Source: Methylothermaceae bacteria B42 (GTDB lineage: Bacteria > Pseudomonadota > Gammaproteobacteria > Methylococcales > Methylothermaceae). From it: a stretch of 64,000 bases of DNA. The translations under genes were made by a program, and so were the position numbers. The stretch lies in assembly GCA_001566965.1 (NCBI GenBank), contig LSNW01000006.1:1-64000 (forward strand), written 5' to 3'. The notes under the pieces were generated by a model. That model was not told the origin of the DNA, searched no databases, and worked only from the letters and a program-made list of their open reading frames with translations. Positions 25,905 to 35,477 of the stretch are shown piece by piece; the stretch's first letter is position 1, and each line of letters starts with the position of its first letter.

Positions 25905-27218
25905 ATGATGAGGGCAAATTTAATTCTTGAACTAGTGTTCTCAAGTTTCCTTATAGCTTTCTCCCAGGCTACATTATCAATTCAAATTTTCAGTGAAGAT
26001 TTCGAATCTGGATTGGGTGGATGGAATATCGATCAAGGGGTGTGGGAGGTTGGTACCCCAAGTGCCGGCCCCGCCGCGTGTAACGAGGGAACCGCCTGTG
26101 CCGGGACAGTATTGGGTGGTGATTACCCTGGAGATACCGACAGCCGCTTGATCAGCCCGCCCATTCAATTACCAGCGGTCAATGATAATGAAAGAGTATT
26201 TTTGAGCTTTTGGCAGTGGTTTTCCTATGCTTCTTGCGATCAAGGGTTTGTACAAGTTTCAACTTGGGATTCCAACACCAATACCTGGTCGGATTGGACC
26301 AATCTTAATGGCCCCCTGGCGAATACTTCCCCTTGGTCCAAACGGATGGATGATATAACCTCGTTTGCAGGACAAATCGTTCGGATTGCTTTTTACCATA
26401 CTGCCCGAACTGGCGGCTCCTTTCATGGTTGTGATCCTAGCAGCACCGGCTGGTATATTGACGATGTGTCAATGGACAAAGAGGCTCCAAATTTCACCGG
26501 AGACTTCGAGCTGGGTTGGAAACAATGGAGTGCCGACCGGGGAGTATGGCAAGTCGGGACGCCCACAGCCGGACCTGATGCCTGCCATAATGGCAACGGC
26601 TGTGTGGGGACGGTATTGGATGGTGATTATCCTGGAGATACTGACAGCCGCTTGATCAGCCCGCCCATTCAGCTTCAAAGCAATGTCGATATCTTCCGCC
26701 AGGAACCCTCGTTACGGTTCTGGCACTGGTTTTCATACGCCTCTTGCGACCAAGGCTTTGTACAGGTATCGACTTGGGATGCCCAAACTGAAACGTGGTC
26801 GGACTGGACCAATCTCGGCAGCCCAATTGCAGGCAGCTCTCCACTGTGGACCTCACAAAGAAGGGATCTGTCGTCGTTTGCCGGACAAATCGTTCGGGTT
26901 GCTTTCTATCATACAGCCCAAACTGGCGGTTTTGGCGGTCATTGTAATCCTAGCAGCACCGGCTGGTATATTGACGATGTTAGACTGCCCGGTGTCTTCC
27001 TCCAGCCTTGTGAATTTGACTTCGACAACGATGGCGATGTGGATGGCAGTGACTTGAATCGCTTCAATCTTCACTTTGGGGCGACGAACTGTTCAACAGA
27101 TAACTTCTGTTATGCCGATTACGACCGGGACGGGGACGTTGACGGGTCCGATCTCATCATCCTCAACGAGGATTTTGGCGAAAATGCCTGTTATGCACCT
27201 GCCGCACCGCAACCTTGA
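25905..27218 (+). CDS. Secreted protein with two MAM-like beta-sandwich repeats and a dockerin-like module
   Basis: GGAGG lies 7 bases before the ATG at 25905, giving 437 residues. After a signal peptide (LELVFSSFLIAFSQATLS) come two tandem copies of about 165 residues. Each has FESGLGGWNIDQGVWEVGTP or its variant, then DYPGDTDSRLISPPIQL, WFSYASCDQGFVQVSTWD, IVRIAFYHTAR and DPSSTGWYIDDV. This is the jelly-roll type seen in immune-inhibitor-A and MAM-like extracellular modules. The end holds two dockerin-like loops, DFDNDGDVDGSDLNRFN and DYDRDGDVDGSDLIILN. The internal repeats are about 70 percent identical, implying recent duplication. Confidence 0.8.
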   Translation: MMRANLILELVFSSFLIAFSQATLSIQIFSEDFESGLGGWNIDQGVWEVGTPSAGPAACNEGTACAGTVLGGDYPGDTDSRLISPPIQLPAVNDNERVFLSFWQWFSYASCDQGFVQVSTWDSNTNTWSDWTNLNGPLANTSPWSKRMDDITSFAGQIVRIAFYHTARTGGSFHGCDPSSTGWYIDDVSMDKEAPNFTGDFELGWKQWSADRGVWQVGTPTAGPDACHNGNGCVGTVLDGDYPGDTDSRLISPPIQLQSNVDIFRQEPSLRFWHWFSYASCDQGFVQVSTWDAQTETWSDWTNLGSPIAGSSPLWTSQRRDLSSFAGQIVRVAFYHTAQTGGFGGHCNPSSTGWYIDDVRLPGVFLQPCEFDFDNDGDVDGSDLNRFNLHFGATNCSTDNFCYADYDRDGDVDGSDLIILNEDFGENACYAPAAPQP

Positions 27219-27247
27219 CCAACAAATTCTCTATTCCATAGATCTCT

Positions 27248-27273
27248 GGGGGAGCGCTTAGCTGCGCTCTCCC
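27248..27273. terminator. Intergenic hairpin
   Basis: GGGGGAGCGC and GCGCTCTCCC form a 10-bp stem with one G-T wobble, 30 bp after the preceding stop. No U-tract follows, so termination is uncertain. Confidence 0.45.
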
Positions 27274-27352
27274 AAAGATGCCAAGCAGTTCACATGTAGA
27301 CAGTTTTTACCATTGGGACCTGCCTCCATGTTTTATTCAAGAGGATTTTGAG

Positions 27353-30292
27353 ATGAAAAAATGCAAAGTCAAAAAAAACGGCTGGATAACCATGGTCACC
27401 TCGGCATTATTGATGCTGTTCGGATGTCACGGATTCCAAGTCTCGACAGATGGGGCAGCAACTTCGACAGCTCAGCTAAAGCCTAGTGATCAGCTGAACG
27501 AAAAAGATAATCCCATCAATCCAAAAAGTTTTAAACCACCCATCGCTTTTATTCCAAACCGTGGTCTGAAGAATTCACACATCCTTTTCTATGAGCCGGG
27601 GGCAGGACACACTCTGTACATAACAGAAGAAGGGATTTTAATTGCCCTATATCACAAAAAGACAGCAGGGAGGCGTGTTGGTGATTCTAAAATCCTTAGA
27701 AATATCGTTCGACTCAGCTTTCCGGGAGCCAACCCTCATCCGAAAATCGTCGCCGGCGCGCCACTTCCCGGCACAGTGAATATTTTCCACGGTAATGATC
27801 CCGCGAAGTGGAAAACAGGATTGCCTGTCTTTGACAGTGTGACATATCAGGATCTTTATCCGGGAGTGGATCTTAGCGTCCACGGTAATCAGGGACAGCT
27901 AGAATATGATCTTATTGTTCGGCCAGGAAGCAAGGTTTCGAATTTACGTTTTGCCTATGATGGCGTCAAGACATTGAAAGAAATGCAGAGCGGTGATTTG
28001 CAAGTTGTCCTGGAGCACGGCAGCATTCACCAGAAAAAGCCCATTATTTATCAAGAATTTCAAGGCAAACGGCACCAAGTGGACGGACGATTTGTCCTGC
28101 TAGGCAAAGACAACCAAGGCCGCTATGAATTTGGTTTTGATATCGCACAATATGATATCACTCAACCTTTGATCATTGATCCAGTATTGGTTTTCTCGAC
28201 TTACTTAGGTGGTCACGCTGGAGACTCTGGCTTTGGCGTAGCCACCGATAATGCCGGTAATGTCTATGTTGTGGGAGAAACAGTCTCCGATGATTTCCCT
28301 GTCGTTGCTTCACTTCAGCCTTTCCGTGGACCTTCGGTATCTACGATTTACCAAGATGTCTTTGTTTCCAAGTTTAATCCAAGCGGCGCCCAGCTGATCT
28401 ATTCTACCTATCTTGGTGGAGAAGATAATGATTATGCAAAGGGGATTGCTGTAGATAGTGGAGGTAACGCCTATATCGTGGGATGGACCCAATCGGTAAA
28501 ATTTCCCCTTCAATCAGCCTTCCAACTTGTAAATCGCGGACGTGGCGATACCTTTATTACCAAATTGAATGCAGCAGGGAGCGCACTTGCCTATTCGACT
28601 TATTTAGGAGGCTCCGACTTGGATATCGCCACTGACGTGGCAGTAGATGGCATAGGTAATGCTTATCTAACTGGCTGGACAACCTCTACAGACTTTCCCG
28701 TTCAGGCTGCGATTCAAGCGCAAAACGGCGGTTGGAACACTCACTTTTGGGACGATGCTTTTGTTGCCAAAATTAATGCCACGCCAGCCCTAGTATTTTC
28801 CACCTATCTGGGAGGGTCAGGAATAGATTCTGCCGCTGGCATCGCCCTTGGCCCCGATGGTGATATTCATATTGCCGGACAATCGGATAGTTTTTCTGAC
28901 CTGCCTGGTCTCCCACCTGGCGCAATCATTGGTGGCGCAAAAGATGCCTTCATGTCAAGGCTATCCAGTGATGGATCTACTTTAAAATATTCTTTTTTTA
29001 TCGGTGGTAGTGGATCGGAAGGTGCGGAAGATATTGCAGTTGACCGATTAGGCAGGATTTTTGTCACCGGCGCCACTTTTTCTGATGATTTTCCGGTCTG
29101 GGGACCAGGCAACACTAATCTATGTATTCCCCTGATATCATGCCCATTTCAAATGACAAGAAAGGGGGATTTGGATCTTTTTATCACAGCTTTTGAGGCT
29201 GATGGTATTCATGGACTGTATTCCACTTACTTAGGTGGTTCAAGCCGGGATGAGCCAACTGCAATTGCGGTTGATTGGTCCGGCAATGCCTATATAGTCG
29301 GGCAGACAGAATCGACCGACTTTCCAACTATTCGAGCACTGCAAACTACTCTCAAAGGGGCTGGTCTACCCGGTTTTACAGCAAAGGACGGGTTTATCGT
29401 CAAAATGGATAATTCAGGTACTAGTCTAGATTTCTCGACCTATTTGGGCAGTGACGGTTGGGATAATCTAGAAGCCGTTGCGTTAGGGGTGGATGGTGAA
29501 GCCGTTGTTTCAGGCTGGGCATCTGATACGAACTTTCCGACGGCTCCAAATCCACCTTGCATAAGCGGCACAGACTGCCCTTTTCAATTTAACAATGCAG
29601 GTGCAAGAGACGCTGTGGCATTCAAGCTAAAGGATATTCCAGACAACGATGTTTGTGGCGGTGCTCAAATAGTTACAACTGGCACTTATCGAGGAAGTCT
29701 TTTATCTGCCTCCCCTTCGGGAAGTGCTTCTTGTGGCAACAGTGCTTCACAACCAGATGCTTGGTATGTTTTTACAGCACCTTCCGCAGGTACACTGTTT
29801 GTTGATTCTTGTGGAAGTAATGATATGGGCAACACCGATGCGGGGGTTGATACGGTCATCTCTCTGCATCAAGGTTGCATAGGGACTACCGCTAATGAAA
29901 TAGATTGTAATGATGACTGGCCAAGTGGATTAGTTCCCAATGCTTGCAGTGGCACAGATGGTGGAATGCATCGTGATTCGGCATCGAAAATACATCTTTT
30001 GGCCGGAGAACAAAGTATTATTCGGGTTTCCCGTTACGGAGGGAATCCCGTAGGAGGAGATTTTCTTTTTCATGTGACATTTCAACCTGATAGCGCGCCA
30101 CCTTGCACAGGGGACTTTGATAATGACGGAGACGTAGATGGCTCCGATCTCAAGGTCTTTAATGCTGAATTTGGACGAAATAACTGTAGCACTTCATCAC
30201 CCTGTAAAGGGGATTTCGACAATGATGGGGATGTCGATGGAACGGACCTTAATAAATTCAATTTAGATTTTGGAAGAAATGATTGCCCATAG
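27353..30292 (+). CDS. Large SBBP-repeat lipoprotein with C-terminal dockerin-like module
   Basis: GAGGATTTTGAG precedes the ATG at 27353. The 979-residue product starts MKKCKVKKNG and has a lipobox (LMLFGC, C25). Residues about 60-290 form an N-terminal beta domain (FIPNRGL, GNDPAKWKTGLPVFDSVTY, YPGVDLSVHGNQGQLEYDLIVRPG). Then come about nine SBBP propeller repeats (STYLGGxxxDxxxxIAVDxxGNxYxxGxTxSxDFPV). A PPC-like domain follows (VCGGAQIVTTGTYRGSL to IRVSRYGGNPVGGDFLFHV). The end is a double dockerin-like module with loops DFDNDGDVDGSDLKVFN and DFDNDGDVDGTDLNKFN. It is surface-exposed or secreted, with unknown function. The dockerin DNA is closely similar to those of the two neighbours. Confidence 0.85.
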   Translation: MKKCKVKKNGWITMVTSALLMLFGCHGFQVSTDGAATSTAQLKPSDQLNEKDNPINPKSFKPPIAFIPNRGLKNSHILFYEPGAGHTLYITEEGILIALYHKKTAGRRVGDSKILRNIVRLSFPGANPHPKIVAGAPLPGTVNIFHGNDPAKWKTGLPVFDSVTYQDLYPGVDLSVHGNQGQLEYDLIVRPGSKVSNLRFAYDGVKTLKEMQSGDLQVVLEHGSIHQKKPIIYQEFQGKRHQVDGRFVLLGKDNQGRYEFGFDIAQYDITQPLIIDPVLVFSTYLGGHAGDSGFGVATDNAGNVYVVGETVSDDFPVVASLQPFRGPSVSTIYQDVFVSKFNPSGAQLIYSTYLGGEDNDYAKGIAVDSGGNAYIVGWTQSVKFPLQSAFQLVNRGRGDTFITKLNAAGSALAYSTYLGGSDLDIATDVAVDGIGNAYLTGWTTSTDFPVQAAIQAQNGGWNTHFWDDAFVAKINATPALVFSTYLGGSGIDSAAGIALGPDGDIHIAGQSDSFSDLPGLPPGAIIGGAKDAFMSRLSSDGSTLKYSFFIGGSGSEGAEDIAVDRLGRIFVTGATFSDDFPVWGPGNTNLCIPLISCPFQMTRKGDLDLFITAFEADGIHGLYSTYLGGSSRDEPTAIAVDWSGNAYIVGQTESTDFPTIRALQTTLKGAGLPGFTAKDGFIVKMDNSGTSLDFSTYLGSDGWDNLEAVALGVDGEAVVSGWASDTNFPTAPNPPCISGTDCPFQFNNAGARDAVAFKLKDIPDNDVCGGAQIVTTGTYRGSLLSASPSGSASCGNSASQPDAWYVFTAPSAGTLFVDSCGSNDMGNTDAGVDTVISLHQGCIGTTANEIDCNDDWPSGLVPNACSGTDGGMHRDSASKIHLLAGEQSIIRVSRYGGNPVGGDFLFHVTFQPDSAPPCTGDFDNDGDVDGSDLKVFNAEFGRNNCSTSSPCKGDFDNDGDVDGTDLNKFNLDFGRNDCP

Positions 30293-30450
30293 AAAAATTT
30301 AGGATGACCTTGGTTGTTCTATGGATTTGTAGCGTTGACTATAACTTTTAGCCAAGATAGCTACAATGATATTGCGCTCTCCCCACAGGGGTCGTATACT
30401 TCAAGTCTCAGCTTATGTTGAGAATGAATCCATATTAGGAGGTACGCACA

Positions 30451-30525
30451 ATGAAATGGGAAAAACCCAGCTACAATGACTTGCGCTTCGGTTTTGAAGT
30501 CACTATGTACATCTACAATCGTTAA
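30451..30525 (+). CDS. pqqA: PQQ precursor peptide PqqA
   Basis: This 24-residue peptide reads MKWEKPSYNDLRFGFEVTMY then IYNR. It has the invariant Glu16 and Tyr20 (E-x3-Y), which PqqE crosslinks to start PQQ synthesis. TTAGGAGGT lies 8 bases upstream, an almost perfect ribosome-binding site, as expected for a highly translated precursor. It lies 227 bp before pqqB with a terminator-like hairpin between, so pqqA is probably made in excess of the enzymes. Confidence 0.97.
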   Translation: MKWEKPSYNDLRFGFEVTMYIYNR

Positions 30526-30548
30526 GCACAAGCTTTGCTTTTGATTCC

Positions 30549-30578
30549 AAGGGGGTTTCTTTTTGAAGCCCCTTTTTT
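30549..30578 (+). terminator. Attenuator/terminator between pqqA and pqqB
   Basis: AGGGGGTTTC and GAAGCCCC form a stem around a T-rich loop, followed by six T residues. Partial termination here would set a high ratio of precursor to enzymes. The rest of the 227-bp gap shows no gene. Confidence 0.75.
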
Positions 30579-30752
30579 GTGGATTACATTTAATTTCAAT
30601 GGCATCTTCAGCACCCTTTTTGACACAATGATGTAAGCCGGTTTTCCTTCCGTGGGACGAGGTGGACTCATCCGTGAGAGTTTGAGGGTGATCATCCCGA
30701 CGCTAACATCTTTGGAAAGAAAACGAAACACCAGCATGTAGGCAGATTGTTT

Positions 30753-31664
30753 ATGCAAATTCGAGTATTAGGATCAGGCGCCGGTGGTGGATTTCCCCAG
30801 TGGAATTGCAATTGCGACAATTGCCGCCGGTTGCGCGCCGGGGAAATCAACGCCAAACCACGAACCCAATCTTCCATTGCTGTTAGCGGTGACGGCGAGC
30901 GTTGGGTACTGTTCAATGCTTCTCCCGATATCCGCTTCCAGCTGGAAGCCCATCCGCCATTACAACCCAAACAGGGCGTACGCGATACCGGCATCCACGC
31001 CATTGTGCTGATTGATGCACAAATCGACCATACCACGGGCTTGTTAATCCTGCGGGAAAGCGTCAAGCCGCTGGACATTTATTGCACGGACCCTGTGCAT
31101 GGCGATTTAACCTCTGGCTTCCCAGTCCTGGCCATGCTGGATCATTACTGCAAAGTCAACCGCCACCCGGTTCCCCTGGACGGCAGTGCTTTTGAAATCC
31201 CCGGCATCGACGATTTGCATTTTTACAGTCATGCCCTCAAAAGCAAGGCGCCACCCTACTCTCCCCACCGAAATCACCCCCATCCTGGCGATAATATCGG
31301 CGTGGTAGTCGAACAAATCTCCACCGGCAAAAAGCTTTACTACGCTCCTGGACTGGGTGAAATCGAACCCCATGTCTTTGACGCCATGCAAACGGCTGAT
31401 TGCCTGCTGGTGGACGGTACTTTCTGGACCGACAACGAAATGGCCAAAGTAGGCAATCCCAAAAAGGCACGGGAAATCGGGCACCTGCCCCAATCTGGTC
31501 CGGGGGGCATGATGGAAGTGCTCGGTAAAGTCCCCAAGCCGCGCAAAATTTTGATCCACATCAATAACACCAATCCCATTTTGGATGAAGATTCCAACGA
31601 GCGCCGGCAATTAACCGATGCCGGCATTGAGGTTGCTTATGATGGCATGGAGATTGTTTTATGA
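30753..31664 (+). CDS. pqqB: PqqB, metallo-beta-lactamase fold PQQ biosynthesis hydroxylase
   Basis: The ATG at 30753 gives 303 residues starting [19 protein letters not shown]. Features are the zinc-binding [28 protein letters not shown], the degenerate MBL motif [11 protein letters not shown] and [10 protein letters not shown], ending in [13 protein letters not shown]. PqqB is an iron-dependent hydroxylase acting on the crosslinked Glu-Tyr product. Its stop overlaps pqqC by 4 bases. Confidence 0.98.
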   Translation: MQIRVLGSGAGGGFPQWNCNCDNCRRLRAGEINAKPRTQSSIAVSGDGERWVLFNASPDIRFQLEAHPPLQPKQGVRDTGIHAIVLIDAQIDHTTGLLILRESVKPLDIYCTDPVHGDLTSGFPVLAMLDHYCKVNRHPVPLDGSAFEIPGIDDLHFYSHALKSKAPPYSPHRNHPHPGDNIGVVVEQISTGKKLYYAPGLGEIEPHVFDAMQTADCLLVDGTFWTDNEMAKVGNPKKAREIGHLPQSGPGGMMEVLGKVPKPRKILIHINNTNPILDEDSNERRQLTDAGIEVAYDGMEIVL

Positions 31665-32389
31665 GCTTAGATGTAACACCTTGGTCTCGGGAGGAGTTTG
31701 AAGCCAAACTCCGGGAGAAAGGCAAGTATTATCACATTTACCACCCTTACCACCTCATGATGGCCGAGGGGAAGCTGAACGAAGAACAAATCCGCGGCTG
31801 GGTGCTCAATCGCTTTTACTATCAAATCATGATCCCCCGCAAAGACGCCGCCATCATGGCCAATTGCCCGGACCGGGAAACCCGCCGCGAGTGGGTGCAA
31901 AGAATCCTCGATCATGACGGCAATGGCGAGGACAACGGCGGCATCGAAGCCTGGATACAACTCGGGATCGCCTGTGGCCTGGATCGGGAAGAGATCACCT
32001 CCCTCCAGCGCGTTTTGCCGGGCGTTAAATTCGCGGTGGATGCCTATTTCAACTTTGCCCGCACCGCTCCCTGGCAAGAGGCGGTCTGTTCGTCCTTGAC
32101 CGAGCTGTTCGCCCCCACCATTCATAAACAAAGGTTGGCAGGATGGCCTGAGCTTTATCCCTGGATCAAGCCCGAAGGCTTGACCTATTTTCAAAAGCGC
32201 GTCAGCCAGGCCCGGCGTGATGTGGAACACGGGCTCGAATTCACCCTGGATTACTTTGGCCGCAGCCGAGAATTGCAGGAACGGGCCCTGGAGATTCTCC
32301 AATTCAAACTGGATGTGTTATGGTCCATGTTAGACGCCATGCAAATGGCCTATCTCAATAATCAACCACCTTATTTCAATATTCAATGA
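31661..32389 (+). CDS. pqqC: PqqC, pyrroloquinoline-quinone synthase
   Basis: The 242-residue protein has [45 protein letters not shown] and [15 protein letters not shown], ending [20 protein letters not shown]. PqqC performs the last ring closure and eight-electron oxidation to PQQ in the cytoplasm. It overlaps pqqB and pqqD by 4 bases each. Confidence 0.98.
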   Translation: MSLDVTPWSREEFEAKLREKGKYYHIYHPYHLMMAEGKLNEEQIRGWVLNRFYYQIMIPRKDAAIMANCPDRETRREWVQRILDHDGNGEDNGGIEAWIQLGIACGLDREEITSLQRVLPGVKFAVDAYFNFARTAPWQEAVCSSLTELFAPTIHKQRLAGWPELYPWIKPEGLTYFQKRVSQARRDVEHGLEFTLDYFGRSRELQERALEILQFKLDVLWSMLDAMQMAYLNNQPPYFNIQ

Positions 32390-32664
32390 GCCTAAATCCC
32401 GATATCCCACTGGCGTTTTCTCCCCTGCACCGGTTGCAGTGGGAAGAAGCCCAGCAAAAATATGTGATTCTGTACCCTGAAGGCATGGTGGAATTGAATG
32501 CCAGTTCGGCTGAGATACTGAAATTGTGCGATGGCCAGCATACGTTTAAAACTATCGTCGCTGAATTGGAGCAAAAGTTCCAAACCACCGGTCTAACCAA
32601 AGACATTCAAGAATTCCTGGAGATTGCGCTTGAAAACGGCTGGATCCAAACCCAAGATCACTAA
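32386..32664 (+). CDS. pqqD: PqqD, PqqA-binding chaperone
   Basis: The 92-residue protein has the RRE fold pattern: [36 protein letters not shown]. PqqD binds PqqA and presents it to PqqE. Its 3' end overlaps the start of pqqE by about 35 bases in another frame. Confidence 0.97.
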   Translation: MSLNPDIPLAFSPLHRLQWEEAQQKYVILYPEGMVELNASSAEILKLCDGQHTFKTIVAELEQKFQTTGLTKDIQEFLEIALENGWIQTQDH

Positions 32665-33748
32665 TCCCCGCTGGCTGCTGGCAGAGCTCACCTACGCCTG
32701 TCCACTGCAGTGCCCTTACTGTTCCAACCCTGTCGATTACGCCCGTTACAAAGAAGAATTATCCACTGAAGATTGGAAACGGGTATTAACCCAGGCCCGG
32801 GAAATGGGGGCGGTACAATTGGGTTTTTCCGGTGGTGAACCTCTGACTCGGCAAGACCTGTCAGACTTGGTCGCCCACGCCCGCCAATTGGGTTATTACT
32901 CCAACCTCATCACCTCCGGCTACGGTTTGACCGAAGACAAAATCCGGCAATTGAAGCATGCGGGGCTGGATCACATTCAAGTCAGCATCCAGGCGCCGGA
33001 AAAGGATTTGAGCGACTTCCTGGCGGGCACCGAAAGTTTCGAACACAAAAAACAAGTGGCCCGCTGGGTGAAAGCCAACAGCTATCCCATGGTCTTGTGC
33101 GTGGTCATCCACCGCCACAATATCGAACAAATGGAAGGGATTCTGGAAATGGCCATCGAACTGGGCGCGGATTATCTGGAACTGGCCAATACCCAATATT
33201 ATGGCTGGGCCCATCTCAATCGCCCTCAGTTGCTCCCTTCCCGGGAACAGTTCGAGCGGGCCGAAGCCATTGCCCATCGCTATCAGGACAAGATGAAGGG
33301 CAAAATGAAGATCTATTACGTCATCCCCGATTTTTACGAAGACCGCCCCAAAGCCTGTATGAATGGCTGGGGCACGACCTTTCTGACCATCGCCCCCGAC
33401 GGCTCCGCCCTCCCCTGCCACGCAGCCCGGGAACTCCCCATTGACGCCTTCCCCAACGTTCGGGAAATGAGCGTCAGGGAAATCTGGGAGAAATCGGAAA
33501 TCTTCAACCGCTTCCGGGGATTCGACTGGATGCCCGAACCTTGCCGCTCCTGCGATGAAAAAGCCAGGGATTATGGCGGCTGCCGCTGCCAAGCCTATCT
33601 CTTGACAGGCGACATGAACGCCACCGATCCTGTGTGCTCAAAATCTCCGCAAAGAAAGTTGATTGACGAAATCATAGAAGGCGCCAATAAACCGGAAGAA
33701 GCGCCGCTGGTCTTCCGCAATCCGAAAAATTCAAAAACGCTTGCTTAA
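32630..33748 (+). CDS. pqqE: PqqE, radical SAM Glu-Tyr crosslinking enzyme
   Basis: The product of about 372 residues has the radical-SAM motif C-x3-C-x2-C ([16 protein letters not shown]), the GFSGGEPL motif and SPASM Cys ([38 protein letters not shown]). No ATG is available near the N-terminus. The TTG at 32630 has GGAG at a 7-base distance inside pqqD and is preferred over the TTG at 32624. The start overlaps pqqD, so translation is coupled. pqqF is not in this cluster. Confidence 0.96.
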   Translation: MKTAGSKPKITNPRWLLAELTYACPLQCPYCSNPVDYARYKEELSTEDWKRVLTQAREMGAVQLGFSGGEPLTRQDLSDLVAHARQLGYYSNLITSGYGLTEDKIRQLKHAGLDHIQVSIQAPEKDLSDFLAGTESFEHKKQVARWVKANSYPMVLCVVIHRHNIEQMEGILEMAIELGADYLELANTQYYGWAHLNRPQLLPSREQFERAEAIAHRYQDKMKGKMKIYYVIPDFYEDRPKACMNGWGTTFLTIAPDGSALPCHAARELPIDAFPNVREMSVREIWEKSEIFNRFRGFDWMPEPCRSCDEKARDYGGCRCQAYLLTGDMNATDPVCSKSPQRKLIDEIIEGANKPEEAPLVFRNPKNSKTLA

Positions 33749-33804
33749 TTACTCTCCCATACCGGAACAGACCACCCATCGGGCCTGAGCAATTACGCTC
33801 TTGC

Positions 33805-34554
33805 TTAATCCTTTTTCATCATCCGCTCCAGGCGAATGACTTCGCTGCGGATCAATTTGGCGGTTTTTCGGGAAAGATTGACGAAACGGCCGCCCACCCG
33901 CAGCAAACGGCCATCCCGCAATGTTTTCACGTTACGCACTTCCAGATCAAAATTGATATGCTTGTCTTCCCCCAAACGCAGCACACAAAATCGAAGCACA
34001 TCATTTTTGCGCACGTAAATGGAAGGCTCCAGCGTAAAACCAATCCCTCCCATACTGATATCTTCCACCCTTCCAACCACCACATCGGGCACCGAATCCA
34101 CCCCGCCTTCCGCTTTGATGTGAATCGGAAGTTTAAATAACCGGGTTTTGACCCGGAAGACAGTTCGCTTTTGCGGAAAGTAAATTTTCTCGGGCAACAC
34201 TATTTTGTATTGAACCGACTCGTTTTCCTTGCAAATCCCCGTCAGAAAGCAATCGAACGTCACTGAAACTTCTTCGTACTTTGCCAGCGCCTTGAAGCGT
34301 TTTTTTTGCAATAATTCAGCGTGCCCTGCTTCGCTGCATACGCGATCCAACAATACCCCCCCGTCCCAAACCTTGGTGATAGAGGAAGCATATCCCGTAC
34401 CGGGTTGATCGACAAAATATAACGAGATCACCACCTTTTCTTCCTGTAAAGCCTGGAGGAGATCGATAATCTGCTCCCGCTCGGTAAGAAAATGGGGATT
34501 ATGGGGTTTGGATTGTGTTTCCTCTTTATGGAATATTTTTTTCAGTAGCAACAT
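33805..34554 (-). CDS. ycgR: YcgR-type flagellar brake protein (PilZ domain)
   Basis: The 249-residue protein has an N-terminal YcgR domain (EREQIIDLLQALQEEKVVISLYF) and a C-terminal PilZ domain. The c-di-GMP motifs are RTVFR (RxxxR) and DISMGGIGF (D-x-S-x-x-G). It would slow or bias the motor when c-di-GMP is high. It lies 15 bp after flgN in the leftward flgM-flgN-ycgR unit. A GGDEF-EAL enzyme is encoded at 51115. Confidence 0.92.
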   Translation of the reverse strand: MLLLKKIFHKEETQSKPHNPHFLTEREQIIDLLQALQEEKVVISLYFVDQPGTGYASSITKVWDGGVLLDRVCSEAGHAELLQKKRFKALAKYEEVSVTFDCFLTGICKENESVQYKIVLPEKIYFPQKRTVFRVKTRLFKLPIHIKAEGGVDSVPDVVVGRVEDISMGGIGFTLEPSIYVRKNDVLRFCVLRLGEDKHINFDLEVRNVKTLRDGRLLRVGGRFVNLSRKTAKLIRSEVIRLERMMKKD

Positions 34555-34569
34555 GGAAGCCGCTCGTAC

Positions 34570-35037
34570 TTAACCGGCGCCCAATAAGCGCGCGTCGCTA
34601 TTAGCCCGGGTTTGACCATCCGCGCCATAATCGACCTGCTCACGCCGTTGTCCGAAAAACAAAGTCATGGCCTGGCGGTTGGTTTCTTGCATTAACGCAA
34701 TCAGAGCACCGTTGGTCTCATTCATTTCCCGGCATCGGCGGGTCAGCTCCTGGATCCGCCGCCATTGCCGGACAATTTCGGAACCCTCACCAACATCCAA
34801 GGCATTGAATAGGCTTTCGATAAAATCTTCCCCGGCTTTGGGCGCACTCGAAAGTTGCACCATCAACTCATTAATTTGGGTGACTGTCTTGTTTTTTTCT
34901 TCACTCAAAGAAATCAGCGCTTCAACCTGTCGTCCCTCCAACGCAGCGCTTTCTTGTTCTAACAGCGAATGGAGCCTTTCGGTTTCAACCGTCAAGTGCC
35001 GGAGCCATGCGGAAAAAGCCTCAAGTTTATCATCCAT
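34570..35037 (-). CDS. flgN: FlgN, export chaperone for FlgK and FlgL
   Basis: The 155-residue helical protein starts MDDKLEAFSAWLRHLTVETERLHSLLEQESAAL and has ALISLSEEKNKTVTQINEL, typical of FlgN. The C-terminal region ends VDYGADGQTRANSDARLLGAG. It overlaps flgM by 8 bases. Its clients FlgK and FlgL are encoded at 46.6-49.2 kb. Confidence 0.9.
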   Translation of the reverse strand: MDDKLEAFSAWLRHLTVETERLHSLLEQESAALEGRQVEALISLSEEKNKTVTQINELMVQLSSAPKAGEDFIESLFNALDVGEGSEIVRQWRRIQELTRRCREMNETNGALIALMQETNRQAMTLFFGQRREQVDYGADGQTRANSDARLLGAG

Positions 35038-35350
35038 CGCTCATTTCCTCGGCGGGAAGCTGAGCTTCCATTTCAATGATCTTTGCGGCAATCTGTTCCG
35101 CATCAATCTCGTATGTCCCTGCATTCAAAGCACTGGCAACCCTGGCCACCAATGCCGTATCAATGACCGCTTCTGAAACAAATGCCTGACTAGCCTCTCT
35201 TAATTTCGTGGCGGCATCAGTCAAAGAAACCGCGTCTGCTTGAGCAGGGGATTCACTGCTGGTTTCAACCGGCATTTTCTGACGCGACAACGGTTTCCCC
35301 GTCGCCGGATCAACTGCCTTGCCTGTCACCGTCCGCAGATCAATAGCCAT
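35030..35350 (-). CDS. flgM: FlgM, anti-sigma-28 factor
   Basis: The 106-residue protein has the FlgM C-terminal helix pattern VARVASALNAGTYEIDAEQIAAKIIEME and an unstructured N-terminus. FlgM holds FliA until it is exported through the finished hook. A near-consensus sigma-28 promoter lies upstream, so expression is fed back by FliA. Confidence 0.92.
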   Translation of the reverse strand: MAIDLRTVTGKAVDPATGKPLSRQKMPVETSSESPAQADAVSLTDAATKLREASQAFVSEAVIDTALVARVASALNAGTYEIDAEQIAAKIIEMEAQLPAEEMSDG

Positions 35351-35423
35351 GTAATTTTCCTCGTTTCATTGCCTTCCTGTGGTCAGACCTAATATTACAA
35401 GCCAACCATAATTCTCATATTTA

Positions 35424-35450
35424 AAATCGGCCATTTACTTAAAAAGTTTA
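35424..35450 (-). promoter_or_regulatory. Sigma-28 (FliA) promoter of flgM-flgN-ycgR
   Basis: On the minus strand TAAACTTT (35450-35443), 11 bp, then GCCGATTT (35431-35424) differs from the consensus TAAAGTTT-N11-GCCGATAA at three positions. The distance to the flgM start is 73 bp. Confidence 0.85.
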
Positions 35451-35477
35451 GACTAGATTTCTTCTTCATTCGTTGCG

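Noticed and set aside
30335-30367. Sigma-70 promoter of pqqA (TTGACT ... TACAAT)
   Set aside because: The spacing is 21 bp, and the alternative -10 at 17 bp (TAGCTA) is poor, so I did not call it.
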